Positions 24,156 to 36,430 of a stretch of DNA of 64,000 nt are shown piece after piece (position 1 is the first letter of the stretch; the number at the start of each line of letters is the position of its first letter). The stretch is taken from NCBI GenBank assembly GCA_016801845.1, contig CM028927.1, positions 1,233,501 to 1,297,500 of the forward strand, in the 5' to 3' direction. The stretch comes from Polydactylus sextarius. Its lineage: Eukaryota; Chordata; Actinopteri; Polynemidae. Below the pieces are notes generated by a model. That model saw only the letters and a program-made list of their open reading frames with translations, had not been told where the DNA came from and made no database searches. Both the position numbers and the translations under genes were made by a program.

Positions 24156-26004
24156 TGAAGAGCCATCTCCAGACATACAAACTTAAACATAGCACAAATA
24201 CCACTGAATGAATGTGACGACTGTCATTGTGTCATTAGACAGACATTAAAGACGCCGGCTTCTCTGTCACCACTAAAAAAAATGGGATAAACCATTGACC
24301 GTGTGAGTATTTCTCTCCTTTTTGTCGCTGAACTCTCAGCTGCCAAAGAGTCAAACGATATGTAACACATGACATTTACAACCAGGTTTGTTCCCTGTCT
24401 ACCCATCTGCCACTCTCTCTGGTGTTTTTCTCTCCCAAACTCCCCTCATCCTCCTCCCTTTTACTTTTTACTCTTTCTATCCAGTCTGACTTGCTGACAT
24501 TTAATTAGTTGGTGAGTGCAGGACGCCTCACTGCATCAGTCCTGTAGTGCTGCTGACCTTTTCCGACTGGGTCATTCATCTGCCATTAGAGCACTGCTTT
24601 CCCCCATCGTTACCACCACTCCTTACACACACCTTCATCACTCTCTCAGCATTAGGGAGGGATACTCCAGTTTCATGATGAAATGAGCCAGCTGGCGACC
24701 TGGCAATTGACAGCAAGGTTTTTTAAAATTATCCTTTCAAAAGTGAGATGACGTCAGGTTTGATGATTCACACTGCACACTGCCTGTGCATGTGTGTGTT
24801 TGTATTTTCACATTTGTAAACCCTTTGTACACTGACAAGGGTTTATGATTTGGGGGTATGGTGTTTGTGCTGTTAAAGAGGCTCCTTTCAGTCGATTGCA
24901 TCACACTAATCAGGCTTCATAGGAGGAAACTACCAACAGCTATGCTTTCATCTTTGGTCAGTGCAAAATGTTCGTTGCAACAAACATGCATTTAGAAAGC
25001 CACACACACACACACAGACACAAACACCTGCATACACAATCAAAGCCAATCAGACATTTCCAGTTTTGTCTCCCCTCACATCTCTTCTACACTCCTTAGT
25101 GCTGTGACACATCACCCAGCAGCATCAGCTGCCAGACACCTCCTATCAGGATTGGTTTGGAGGCCTTTTAATCTGCCCTCTAAAGAAGTCTTTCCTGTCA
25201 ATGGAGAAACGTGACCCCAATACCAAGAGAGGGGGTGGAAAGATGGAAAGAGAGAGGGAAAGTGGTGTTGAGGAAGTGATCTGTGCTGAGGGCTTGGCAG
25301 ACTGAGCTACCCAACTGGCCCCGTGTGACCATTTTAAGTTGCAGCCCTAAAAAAGTCTTTTTTTTTCACAGCGAGAGGAATAGGAAGTCTTCCTCTATAC
25401 AGCCATATAGGCAAAATATAGTTTGATTATGGAAGATTATAGATCACCAGACAGAGAAGCTAGAATTACAGAAGAAGATATGGAAACAACAATTAACTAT
25501 GAAATTCACATCTCATAATCACTTCATTATCTTAACATATTTTGGGTTGTTTTTGTTGAACATGATGCTGCTTAGTCTTAATTCCATTTGCATTTGGCTT
25601 TTTGGCCAGTTGGTGGCAGATGAACAGGCCATAAACAAGAACATATTTGTAACATGTTAGCCAACAGAACTCATTGACTCATGAGCACATGAGAAAGTAT
25701 TCGCATTTATGAGAAGTCATGTTTTGTCTACCTGATGAATGTTGGAACAACAGTCACCCTGCTATTAGCTGATCAGTGACCAGTTGCAGTGACTCCATCC
25801 CTGAGTCTTCTTGAGTATGACGTAACAAGCTTTCATCACCTGAATTTGAGGATTTTCTGCTGGGGATTCTCTGTCAGTGATCACTTTGGGGTATTGGTGG
25901 ACAGACATTTTCATTTCTCTTTAAATATATTTGATAGGGTTCCAGTCAGGTCCACTCACAGAGTGTTTGTGTTAGGGTAACTTTGCTGTTGAAGGTGAAG
26001 CTTC
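24156..26004. other. Spacer, some conserved-looking sequence
   Basis: 24580-24780 is moderately GC-rich without repeats and carries a perfect CRE-like site. A short CA run lies at about 25001-25016 and a GA-rich tract at 25225-25262. No coding segment is supported. Confidence 0.4.
24749..24756. promoter_or_regulatory. Palindromic CRE-type site TGACGTCA
   Basis: A perfect TGACGTCA octamer, the consensus site for CREB/ATF bZIP proteins, lies in a repeat-free stretch. An octamer match alone is weak evidence of function. Confidence 0.35.
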
Positions 26005-26110
26005 AGCCTACGGCTGCTCGATGACAAAAAATATCCTAATCATGATTAATCACAATTATTTAAAACAATTACTTATTGACTTGACTTTGTATTTTATTTT
26101 CAGTTTAGCT
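26005..26110. repeat. Dispersed 'GCTGC(A/T)CGAT' repeat fragment
   Basis: 'ggctgctcgatgacaaaaaa' followed by 'atcatgattaatcacaatta' and 'acttattgacttgacttt' resembles the beginning of a common teleost element (GGCTGCACGATTATGG... AATCACGATTA... ATTGACTT). The other end is not recognised. Confidence 0.5.
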
Positions 26111-26689
26111 CTCAACTTGTTTTCAACACTATGGAAGTGAACTATATCAGGGATTTTATTTATTTACATTTATTATACAACACGTTACAATTTTCAAAAT
26201 TTATAGTTCTTTTAAAGGAATCTCAAAAGGTTCATAAAGATGGGTATCAAGGTAAATTTCATGATGTTTGTTTTTTCTTTTTTTTTTTTTTTTGTAACAT
26301 GCAATAAATTCCATTTGTTTCAAACATACATTAAATTACAAAACAAATATCGCTTATCGCTATTGCTTAGCATTGCTAACATTTAGCATAGCACTCATCT
26401 AAAATACTAAACACCGAAACCTTTCTCTACTACTCTGGCTGGGCACATATCTTTGGCCAAAAAGAATGTCATTTCGTCTGTAATTGTTGTGCTTTTCAAA
26501 GCTTGATATGTATTGAATTATGCTAAATTATTAGTGTGTTGTTAAGCGTTGACTGTACTGCGGTCAGGCATGCTGCGTGTTACACACACCACAACAGTAC
26601 AAATGTAAGTTCAACCTGTTGAAATCGCCTAAGTGTGCATGCATGTGTCATTTGGAACATAAGATATCACAAAACATAAGAGTACACAC

Positions 26690-27057
26690 TTACAAAGGAG
26701 AAAATGGCAGAATAATGCGAATAATCATTTTGAGCAGTGCCTGGTTTCCTTCAGACATGATGTCTTGAAGCAGTTCATTCTTGGTTTCATCAGAACACAG
26801 AATCTTGTTTCTCAGTCTGAGAGCCCTTTTGTCCTTTTTTGCAAACTCCAAGCAGCTGTCATTGTCTTTCACAAAAGATAGTTTTTTGTTTTTTTTTTTT
26901 TAGGAAGAAGAGGTTGTTGCAACTTCTGTCATTCAAGAATTATAGAAGTCACTGGGCTCTTGGGAACCTTGAATCCAGTTGAAATGTTTTTTGTCTTTCC
27001 CTACATCAGTGCCTCAACACAATGCAGGCAGTTTATTCAACCTAATGGCTTGTTTGT
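26690..27057 (-). pseudogene. Tc1-like transposase relic, deleted
   Basis: On the minus strand, 27057 to about 26905 retains frames resembling the N-terminal helix-turn-helix of a Tc1 transposase (ISTGFKVPKSPVTSIIL, cf. family ISAALKVPKSTVASIIL). After a T-rich junction at 26882-26903 the frame resumes with LEFAKKDKRALRLRNKILCS and DETKNELLQ, the segment that in Tc1 transposases precedes the second catalytic aspartate. The part between, including the first catalytic Asp region, is missing, so this is a dead, internally deleted copy. It abuts the SINE starting at 27062. Confidence 0.75.
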
Positions 27058-27061
27058 TGCA

Positions 27062-27330
27062 ATGATATGTGGCTGTGGCTCAAGAGGTAGAGGGTCATCC
27101 ACTAATTGGAAGGTTGGCGGTTCAATTTCCATCTCCTCCACATGTCAAAGTGTCCTTGGGCAAGATGCTAAACCACAAGTTGGAATGTGTTGAAACTGTG
27201 AATGTGTGTGAATGTTACTACTATAAAAAGTGCAATGTATATCTAGAGGTTCTGTCTGAATAGGAAATGCTGTAGTGTAAGCACTTTGAGTGGTCAACAG
27301 ATGAGTAGAAAAGCACTAAAAGTGCAGTCT
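27062..27330 (+). repeat. tRNA-derived SINE, nearly complete
   Basis: A tRNA-like head is visible: a box A segment 'tggctcaagaggtagag' and, about 35 bases on, a box B segment 'ggcggttcaatttcc'. The body contains 'catgtcaaagtgtccttggg' and 'gcactttgagtggtcaacag', and the tail ends in an 'agaaaagcactaaaagtgca' segment and TATTACTATTA. This order is typical of a common teleost SINE. RNA polymerase III would transcribe such an element from the internal boxes when they are intact; here box B deviates from GGTTCGAATCC. Confidence 0.7.
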
Positions 27331-29504
27331 ATTACTATTATCAGACAGGAGGACTCATATTGAAAGGTATGTAAATAGTAGGGTAGTGACTGGTGAGGAG
27401 AAAATATGAATTGAAATATATTTAGAATAATACATCAACACAAAAAGTGTGAAACTGTGTACAGCATCATCACTTTGGACATCAACTAGACCTGACTGGT
27501 GCTTATTGTTTAATAATACATACACTTTTTACACTACTGTAAATTGAGAAGGACTTTTGTAGGAGGTGCTGATCTTTCTCTCTCTCACTGTAATAATGTT
27601 CGTATGTTATACCCTAAACAAAAACTGATACAGAAAAAAAAACAGGAAAAGTTTTTCTTTTTCTGTGGGGATTTAATTGGGTTTTATCTAATAATTAGAA
27701 AAAAATAGGTTATTCATAAGATGAACCTATTTAATTAAAAGTGATGAGTAACAGAGTAGATTTGATTGATTAGATTGTACTGTTGTTATTAAGGCCTTGT
27801 GGTAAATTTAAAATATCTGTTTTTAATGACTCTTAGTGGGAACTGTTGGGCTGTCTTTATGACATTACAAAGTCCCTTGAGGTAGAAGTATTTTGTGATT
27901 TAGCTCTGTACAAATAAAACTGAAGTCACATGAATTCAATGATCTTGTGACTCATTAAAGTCAATCACTCAATCAACCAATAAATTATTTTTACCTTTTA
28001 AATGAAAGATTATGGAGACATTCATCTCCATAATCTTCATCCATTCTCATCATTCATTCTCTCAGTTGTGGTCATGGGACATATTTCCAGTCATGTGGTC
28101 CTTTATGACACATGATTTGACAGCCCTAAAATGGAGGGTGAGATGTTGAGAGCCATCATCATGTAACTGGCATGATGTTTGTCCATGAGTTTGTCACTTT
28201 TTGGCCAAAGCACTACATCATCTCCTTGATCTCCTGATTCTCTCTGCTCTCTCATAATTCCAAACTCTCCTAAACTCAGCTGCATAGCAGTGGTGTCCCA
28301 TCATTTACCATGGATGGTCAAGAGATTGCAGCTCTTAAATCCAATCGCAGCAGCCACCCCAGCCTGATACATAAAATTGATTAGCGAAATCACCTGGTGC
28401 AGACTCTGCAGACTCTTGGCTCTTTGAGGCACTTGTTTGCCCACTACTCTACATATTGTCCAAAATACTCTGTAATTATAGTGAAACCTCCAGCTACATA
28501 ACTATAACTGAAATACTTCTCTCAATCCCATCTGGAGACAAGAGACACTGACACTTCAGCCAGACTGCCAGCTAATGTGAGTAAACAAGTGACGCAACTA
28601 AAGTGTTGCTGATGCTTTTGATTTCTGACAGTCTGGACCTCCTGTGGTCAAAACCAGATAAATGATGAAACACAACCAGGCTAAAGCACAGAATTACCTC
28701 ACCACCATCTTTTCACAACAGATTGCACCATTAGGTCAGAGCAGACTGCCTTTCCATCACTTCTCTACCCGTTTCAGTCTAGTCAGTTTCAAACCAGTCT
28801 GTTAGACAGATATGTTGGGCTCCTCTGTGCCATGTTTAGAGGCTTAGGCCAGGAGTGAGTTTGGCCAATAAACAATCTGTCAGAGATGTAAATAAACCAT
28901 CATGTTAGAAGAACCGCCATTAACTGAGACTAGAAGTATTAAAAGTCAACTCAAATGCAAGCCGTCACACAAAGTGGAGATTTGAAGCAATAGAGCATGA
29001 AAATGCAAACATATGAACTTAGCACACATGTTTGTTGGGGACAAGTAAGCCTCCTGGAACTCTCTATTCACATACACACAAATAAATGCAAGACCAAATT
29101 TTATTTATTCAGTTAATTAGTTAGTTACTAGTCAGTACACATAGAGACATGACAGCTGACCATACTGACAAGTTCTGTGAGTATGGTAGTGAATGTGGAT
29201 CTTGGGCATTTTACTTTCCAGACAGATATTTGTTGGGAAGCTCAGCTTCAGACTACAACAATCTTGGTCAAACTGGGACATCTGGTAACCTCACCAGCAA
29301 ACACTGATTATGCCTAATGGACACCAGATAACTTCATGAGTTAATTATTTTTTTTTATCCTTTATACTGTTTCAGTCTGACTCATTTTGAAGTGGAAACC
29401 TTGTAAAGACTAGCAAAAGCTACATACCCCAAGCAAAATACTGTCATCACTACTAGTTAAACATCCATAGAAACATGAATACTGGTAAACAGCACTGTTT
29501 TTAG
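27331..29504. other. AT-rich spacer
   Basis: No supported gene. A 13-bp inverted repeat lies at 28006-28036 ('aagattatggaga' and its complement). Nothing else is recognised. Confidence 0.45.
28006..28036. repeat. Small hairpin
   Basis: Thirteen-base perfect arms separated by five bases. Confidence 0.7.
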
Positions 29505-29640
29505 TTCAATTTTAGTTCAGTTTAATTTTATTGTATTTGTATTAACACCACATCATAAAATCATTAATTTCAAGGCACTTATATTATTGAATGAAAAAAC
29601 CCAACAGTTGCCACGGTGTGCAGCCCTTGGTGACAGTGTG
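29505..29640 (+). repeat. Dispersed repeat fragment ('AACAGGAAGAAACC' family)
   Basis: 'cagtttaattttattgtatt', then 'atttcaaggcacttatatta' and 'cagcccttggtgacagtgtg' follow the start-to-middle of the family found at 460-572 and 43960-44090. The 3' half is lost. A triple 'tataatg' tandem follows at 29640-29662. Confidence 0.5.
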
Positions 29641-29719
29641 TATAATGTATAATGTATAATGATTCCTAATATTATGATAAGGAAAAATATCAGTTATGGT
29701 TAGTGTCAGTGGGGGTGTC

Positions 29720-30350
29720 TAATCATGTTAATCGGGCTATTTGCAGTTGTGAAAAGCTGCTTTTGTAGTGAGAGATATTGGCCCTGATTGACTGCAGAGG
29801 TTGGCTGCAATTGTTGCTCTCCTCAGGGACTGAGACATATACACATACATACACAGGGAGGGCAGATTGCAGCCAATCTCCTTCTTTGCAGCCTGAATGA
29901 TTGGCTGTAGTCTGCTCTTGTCCTTGTCTGTGGCAGGAGCATACCAAGTGGTGATGGAGGAGATGAGGATGGACTTGTGATGGAGGTATAAAAGTGAACT
30001 GCTACAGGAAGTAAATCTTCTGATTAGCTTTTTTCATGGGTGCTGATGTTAATCCAGGAAAGACAAGTATTCTAGTGTCCACGGGGGGTGGGGTGTAACA
30101 CAGTGTGCGTAAGGATGGGCTCTGTTGTCTGTTGTCAAATAGAACATTGCTTGAACCAGATGGTCACTATCCCACCTGTAGGGCCGACTCATCCACACCA
30201 GTGTTCACTGAGGGCTGAAGAAATAAAGGACATTGGGGAGATCTGGTAATGATGGCCTGTGATTTACATAGATGTTTCCCCAGCTCCCTGCTGACTCCTT
30301 TGAGACAAAAAGTCAATGATCCACCTGCAGATGGGGTCGACCAGGCCCAG
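29720..30350 (-). pseudogene. Non-LTR retrotransposon reverse-transcriptase relic (Rex/CR1-like)
   Basis: On the minus strand, about 30350-30260 encodes INLGLVDPICRWIIDFLSQR. This matches the 'WI-DFL--R' segment that precedes the catalytic YADD block in Rex1/CR1/L2-type reverse transcriptases. Further on (about 30030-29760) frames give ANQKIYFL and RLQPIIQAAKKEIGCNLPSL, resembling the conserved C-terminal region after the RT domain ('KKA-QRLYFLR' and 'L----AA--IIG--LPSL'). The YADD core between is lost or scrambled and frames shift several times. This is a 5'-truncated, internally damaged LINE. Confidence 0.65.
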
Positions 30351-30854
30351 ATTTATCAGATTTTCAGTTCATTCTATGACACTGTAAAGCTGTTTGGCTT
30401 ACATAATCCTCTAAACAAGTGATCAAATTGTGTTGTTTATATTCTGATGATGACTAACTAATATGTGAATATATGACATATGATATAAACAAAATATTCA
30501 ACAAATGTGATAGAGCCAACATTAGAATATTAGACTACATAGTTATATGATTAATGCAGAACTAGGTCCAAAAGTGGGTTTAAAATACAGTGGATGGACC
30601 AGTCATTGGTATATTGGGGTTTATATATAACATTCTATAACTTGCTTAATAATTCAGTGTAAATTCTACAGGCCTGACTAATGACTAATTCTTTCACTCC
30701 TTTTACACTTTGCATTTTCTACTCGATTTTACAAGCTTTTTACATCCAGAGTGAGAGTGAATCCAAGTGCATGTCTACACTGCTAAAGAATCCCTATGTG
30801 CGGTTCTATAGCTGGCCCTGACCTGTAAGGGTCAGAAGCCAAAGGACCAACCTC
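30351..30854. other. AT-rich spacer
   Basis: No feature recognised. Confidence 0.45.
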
Positions 30855-30950
30855 TCGAGGCTGGCCTGGGAATGCCTCGGGTCCCCCTGGAAGAGTTAGT
30901 GGAAGAGGCCGGAGAGAGGAGAGCAAACAAGACAAGAAGGGAGGCCACAC
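30855..30950 (+). pseudogene. RTE-type LINE 3'-end fragment
   Basis: The plus strand reads SRLAWECLG and, after a one-base frameshift, PLEELVEEAGERR. This resembles the C-terminal motif 'SRLAWERLG-PPEELEEVAGERE' just before the stop codon of fish RTE-clade LINE reverse transcriptases. The codons are GC-rich compared with the flanks, as expected of a recent insertion. The typical downstream tail is absent. Confidence 0.65.
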
Positions 30951-32085
30951 TGAGATGTATGGTTGGTTTTTAACACGCTCACAAACTGGGCCCTGGTGAC
31001 AAATTGACAAATTAAAACTATTCATTATAATTTGTTTGTTATTTTGTTTATAATGACTATCCATGTGGTCACACAGTTTTAACACATTCCTATGATGGGT
31101 AAGAAATATGTAGAACTGTTGTTAATACACTTAAAGGTAAGAAATGTTTTTGCCTATTTTACTCCACATCCATGAAAACAACCTTTCCCCCCATGCTTTT
31201 CACATCAAGGGCAGAAACTCACCATATCTGGAACAAACATGACTGAAGCTCCAGCCCAAGTGAAGTGGTGTACACACTGCCCTTTAATCAGATAGTACAG
31301 TTAAAGACTCAGAAAACAATCATTCCCCCTCACTCAAGTATCCTTGACCAGACAGCAATGATGTCTGTGGCTTAAGTGCTGCTCAGTGTCTGACCCTGAC
31401 CCTAAGAATTCAGAAAAAAAGAAAAACATGATTCACAATATATATTACTATTATAAATAGTCTGTTCGAAGAGGAATGCAACAAAATAACAAAAACTCAT
31501 TAAAGTACGAGAGATAAACCTGATTCCTTAAATCAAACAGCTTTTTACAGCAGTTATTACACTACATTGATTCTCCTAAGTACTTCTGCGGCACTGTGCT
31601 TTTTGGACAGAATCTTTGGCAACGCTCAACAGTGCATTAATTTCTGCTTGTTTAGCTCATGTTGGCATATCTCAGGGTCTGCTTCTGTTGCATTTACATA
31701 TAATCTGCTTTGGTAAAAAAAAAAATACATATATTAATGGTTCTCTTTATCATTATCATTTGGACCCTAAACTACTTGGGACACCTTCCGGTTGAGTGTA
31801 CACTGGCAACATGACACCACTGCTCAGCGGTTACCTGTAAAAGTCCTTTTGACTATTGTTTTACCGTTGTTTTTATTGCTTGTTCTACTGCTAGACAAAG
31901 TTGCTCTCTTACTCTCGGTTGATTCTTTTGAATTCTCCATGCTTCCTTTACATTTTATGAGAATCTTTTTGTGAGATCTTGCTGTTCTTTCATTTGTGAC
32001 AACTCAAAGACAATAACATCCATCTGGTCCCCCTTCCGGGGTCTTCCATGAAACTCTAACCAGGTTGTCGACCATAGCGTGCTTG
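30951..32085. other. AT-rich spacer
   Basis: No supported feature; a poly-A tract lies at about 31717-31727. Confidence 0.45.
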
Positions 32086-32940
32086 TCAGCCTAGCCAGCT
32101 TGGCCAGCAGCTCCATCGGCTCCAACACCGCCTCTCTCAACTTCGGCCTTCTAAACGTCTGCTCTCTCACCAACAAGGGCCATCTCATCCAAGATCTTTT
32201 CTCCATCTGTAAGTTTGATATCTTCAGTTTGATTGAAATAACCAAATGACTGCTTGCATCTCAACGAGACCATACCTCCAGGGTTTGTTTGCACCTGTCA
32301 ACCCTGGGGTTCTGGACACGGCGGTGGTCTAACATTAATTTGATGTGAGATGACCATTACATCTGTATATGGCCCCCTTAAGAACAACAATAACTTTATT
32401 AATGACTTCGCTGTCTTCCTTACCCATATATCCTCCCTCTCACTGAACCCAATATTGCTGGGAGATTTCAGTGGTCATGTAGACAATATCAGCCATCCTC
32501 ACCAAAGACTTCTCAACCACTCAAAAGGACACATCCTGGATTTAATCTGCTGTTCTTGCATCATTCCCTGCAACTGTGCAACTGATGAACTGCCTTTTAC
32601 TAACCATAACTAAGCTCACTGGATCTTTTTCATTTCACAATCTCAAGAACATTAACCTAGAAAAATTTTCAACTTATATTAACTGCTCTACTCTTTCACT
32701 CAATCTTTCCAACCCTGATGATCTGGTTTCTCTTTACAATAACAGCCTAACACTCTTACTTCAATCCACCAACACATGGGTTCAGCTTCTTTCTTCTACC
32801 CCTCCTCTGATTCTAACCTGCCATCTCACCTGTTCTCTACCTCTCAACTACCTTCTCCCCCACTTACCTTGGAACTCATCCTCAAATCTAAGCCATCTAC
32901 CTACCCTTAAGATCATTTCCCATGGTCCTTTGTATTGGAG
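32086..32940 (+). pseudogene. L2-type LINE endonuclease relic
   Basis: The plus strand retains several frames characteristic of L2 (fish Maui-like) LINE ORF2. About 32130-32230 gives LNFGLLNVCSLTNKGHLIQD (family 'LLNVRSLTNKA'). About 32350-32610 gives VYGPLKN, then ILLGDFSGHVDN (family GDFN-H-D, the endonuclease motif with its catalytic Asp) and GHILDLI. About 32640-32760 gives NINLEKFSTYINCSTLSLNL and NPDDLVSLYN, the linker after the endonuclease. Stops and frameshifts separate the blocks, and the reverse-transcriptase domain is missing, so the element is 3'-truncated and inactive. The GDFN asparagine is replaced by Ser. Confidence 0.8.
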
Positions 32941-33167
32941 TTAAGAAACATAGATAACTATCAAAAATTGGTGTTTTTGGTGTTTGGTGTTGTTTTTTAG
33001 TGTGGTGTCATTTTTGTGGCAGCAATGGTTAGCCCTTTGGTATTTCAAACATTACCAAACAAATTTGGAAATGACCATTTCCAAAGCCAAAGTTTGTTCC
33101 TAGTTTGGTGTGGTAGGATGTGACTGACCTGTACAGAGCCCTGACCTCATCAGGAATGCTTTTAGTG

Positions 33168-33420
33168 GGGGCAGTGGTGGCCTGGTGGCTAAGGAAGCGG
33201 ATTTGGGTTCGGAAAGTCCCCAGTTCAAATTCACCAGCTACCTCCCACTGAGGTACCCCTGAGCAACGTACCGTCCCAACACATGCTCCCCAGCAGGGGG
33301 CTGCCATCCAGGCTGCCCCCTGCTTACTAAGGTGTGATGGGTTTAAATGCAGAGGGTAATTTCATTGTGCATGGTGTGCTGTGTGCTCAATGACGTAATA
33401 GAATTCACTTTCACTTTACT
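33168..33420 (+). repeat. tRNA-derived SINE, second family
   Basis: A box A-like 'ctggtggctaaggaagcgga' is followed by a box B-like 'cagttcaaattcacc'. The body is 'cccactgaggtacccctgag' and 'ccccagcagggggctgccat', and the tail has 'gatgggtttaaatgcagagg', TTTCATTGTG and a terminal TTCACTTTCACTTTACTT repeat. This is the plan of a tRNA-head SINE found in many bony fishes. The 3' end is intact enough to show the (TTCACT)n tail. Confidence 0.7.
33290..33324. promoter_or_regulatory. Two opposed CTCF-like motifs inside the SINE
   Basis: CCAGCAGGGGGC at 33290-33301 on the plus strand matches the CTCF core (CCASYAGRKGGC). AGCAGGGGGCAGCC is present on the minus strand at 33311-33324. They are inverted, 9 bases apart, and can also pair as a hairpin. 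Confidence 0.45.
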
Positions 33421-34639
33421 TGTCATTTGCTCTGCAAACTCACCATCAGCTCCCATGGCATGTAAAAGTGTCAACATTTAACAATCAAGTATTCCACATC
33501 TTGAGACCAACCAGGCCATCTCCCTGGATCCTGCTCAATCACAAAGCTGTTCTATCCACACTGTGGATTATTGGGCTTGAGAATAATTAAATAAAAAACA
33601 AAAATCACTGCAGGTGGCTGGGGAGAGGCACTTGACGTGGCGTCCACGAAGGCAACAGTCTGTAAGAGTACAGGAGACAGAAGTTATTTGACTGGCTATA
33701 ATTCAGACACTGGGGAAAGAGATGCGAGACGCAGGCACAGACCGAACGAGTGGAATTATCTGGCGGCGAAAGACAGTCTCAGGCAGCTTCTTATGCAGCA
33801 GCTGATTGAGATCTGCTGAAGGTGTGCCAGTCGAGTCTCCAGCCTCCAGCCCGCAGGTGACACTAATTTAGTGCTGAAACAAAAACAGACGGAAAAAAAA
33901 CAACATAAAACCCAACCCCAAATCATCACAATGTTTAATCAGTTTAGATCAGCATCTGCAACAAGGCTGTTGTACTGTGTTCATGAGAAGAGAGGTCAAA
34001 GGTCACAGTGCCACCACCTCTGGAGTAAAGTGGAAGCTGGGCCTGAATTCCACATCCCAGAATATTGCAGGGTGCCTAAAACCAGAAGCAGAGTCTCTGC
34101 TAGCAGCATATAAATGCTGTTTTGTTTTCAACAATAATATATTTGTGTCCTTGGGAGTTCAAGAAAATGACAAATTTTTAATTGTATTTTTAAGTGAGTA
34201 CCATCTCAATGTTTTCTTGTACTTGTTCTAGAATAATAAAAATATTGAGCAGAATGAATCATCATGCCCATGTTGTGGTTATGTGACAATTTTCTACCCA
34301 ATACAAATCCCATGTCACCCTTTCAAAGCAATATGCAGTCTCTCGCACATTTTTGTGAGGGTGTGACATATGCTGAGTTATGTGTGGTGGAACTAGTCCA
34401 GTCTGCATCTGCATACTGGCCTTGTAGAGATAAAATAAGCCACAGTGAAACTTGAGGATTTTTGCAGCTTGAATCCCAATACGAAATCCATCACCTTTCC
34501 ACAGCTACCAAGCCACAAACGTAGAGATGAAGAGCAGAAAGCTTCATTGGGCCTATCTCAAAGTATAAAGTTAACTAACCTCATGTGAGTTCACATCAGC
34601 ATTCTTCTTCATTTCTCTCCCCTGCTGCTCTCTCCCCCT
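33421..34639. other. Spacer, partly GC-richer
   Basis: 33600-33850 is richer in CG dinucleotides and free of repeats, with a continuous plus frame of about 60 codons that I do not recognise. The remainder is AT-rich. No gene is supported. Confidence 0.4.
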
Positions 34640-34880
34640 ACATCCTCCTAGCTCTCGCCAGTGACTCGCTGTTCCAGAAGATGCTTCCAAAATGGCGGCT
34701 CAGGGACCGCCGCTATTCCCCAGGCTGCTGAGCTGAGATGCAGGGATTTCTCTTGTGAGCGCAGCCGAGAAGAGGAGGTGATATGCAGGAAGTTGTGTGT
34801 GTGTGTTTCTTCCTCCCTTATTTCCCCCTGCTTTCTCTGATCTGATCTGATGCGAAATCACAAATTGGCCCCTCGCCGCT
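34640..34880. promoter_or_regulatory. CpG-enriched stretch with YY1-like site
   Basis: Compared with its surroundings this segment has visibly more CG dinucleotides (for example 'aatggcggctcagggaccgc' and 'cccctcgccgctgccccctg'). AAAATGGCGGC at 34689-34699 is close to the YY1 consensus AANATGGCGGC often placed just downstream of transcription starts. No clear downstream coding start or donor was found, so a promoter is only a possibility. Confidence 0.3.
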
Positions 34881-36422
34881 GCCCCCTGTGTACATAACAG
34901 AACTCATTAAAGAGAGGAGGGTTATTAAAAAGTGATGGAGCGAGGAAAGACTGACAAGAAAAACTGATTCTGTTTAATAAAAGAGACAGAAGAGCAGCGA
35001 AGAAGCAGAAGATTCGGAGAGAAGCGCTTTTAGAAAAAGGGGCTAGGCAAAGAGGGAGCTGTGATTGGAGGCACCGCCTTTACTATTCACTTTCACGGAT
35101 GGCTAGCACAAACACTCCAGATTCTTCTGAGGCTTTGGACATGCTCAGATATTTATTTTCCAACAGACGATAACAGGGAATGGGACATATTTTACACTAG
35201 CTCTGCTTCTGCTTGCCCTACATATGAACTGAAGGCTGAGCACAGACAATATGATATGAAGGCAACGACTGCACTCAGCTGCAGACTGAAGAGTATTTGC
35301 TTCTTCAATCCCAACAATAATGGCAAGATCCCCTCAAGGTCCAGACTAAAAATACATTACATATTACTGTTCACTTAAGATAAAAGCATTTGTTAAATGA
35401 ACGTATCATAATGTCTCACCCTGCTCGGGGCAGGAATTCTGTGGTGGGGGTGTGTGTAACAGCAGCAACAGATCTATGGTATTCAGCTTCATGGATGTTC
35501 ATCTATAATTCATCGGTTGTGCCTGGGAACACATACATGAAATGAGAGCAAAGTATCCCTCGGAGTGCTGCAACTGAAGATGACGAGAAGGAGAGTGGAG
35601 TGGATGGTAAAAACTTAACGAGGTGCGAAGACAAGGACAGACGGGGGGAGGCAGACAGGCAGTGGAAAGGTTTGGTTTTCAGTGTGTGAGTGTGTGTGTG
35701 GTGTTTTGTTGGGTTTCCAGAGGCCACTGTGGATCCAGATGGACTGAGGCTGCGAGGGGAACAGAATATGCATCAATATTTACTCGCCTCCATGTACTCT
35801 TCCCACCAAGACTGGTTAAAAAAAAAAAAAAAAAAAAAAAAGAAAAAAAAGTAAAGCCCATGGCTAATAAAGGTAGATTGAACATGTAGGTTTGCTACAG
35901 GGAAATGATGCCTGATGTTGTGTAGAGTTCTTGTTTGAGGAGTGTGCTTTGATAACAGATGCTGGGATGAATTAATCATATTGCAAGTGCACACTGGCAT
36001 TTACATCTGCCCATGTGTGAAAAATATATATATAAAATATATTTGTGAATGCACCAAATCATACTGAATGCAAATGTTTCCTCATGAGAGAAGGTGTGAC
36101 CCTGTCGCTTTGTGTCTAAGTACAAACCGAGTGTGTGCCTCGAGGAGCAGCAGCAAAAATGTACTCTCTGTGGACAGGTGAAATGGAGAAAAATGACAGA
36201 GAGAGGGGGAAGAGGATGAGTCAGTGATGTCTCCTGGCCTTGTTGCTCACCAGTGAGTCGTTTGCAACTGGTAGTAAGCGAAGGGACCCTAACCTGCCCC
36301 CACCCCACCGTCATTTATAAATGTTGTGCACATACAGATGAGGTGTTTCAAAATTGTGCCTGCTGCTCCCCAGACAGGTGTTAAGCTTTAGTGAAGCTAA
36401 TCTGACAAGAGAATGTGTGAAG
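34881..36422. other. Spacer, with poly-A tract
   Basis: 35818-35841 is an A homopolymer continuing as A-rich sequence to 35850, so the minus-strand Phe-rich frames are artefacts. The part 34881-35110 is repeat-free and may belong to the regulatory candidate upstream. No coding gene is supported. Confidence 0.4.
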
Positions 36423-36430
36423 CTCTAGAG

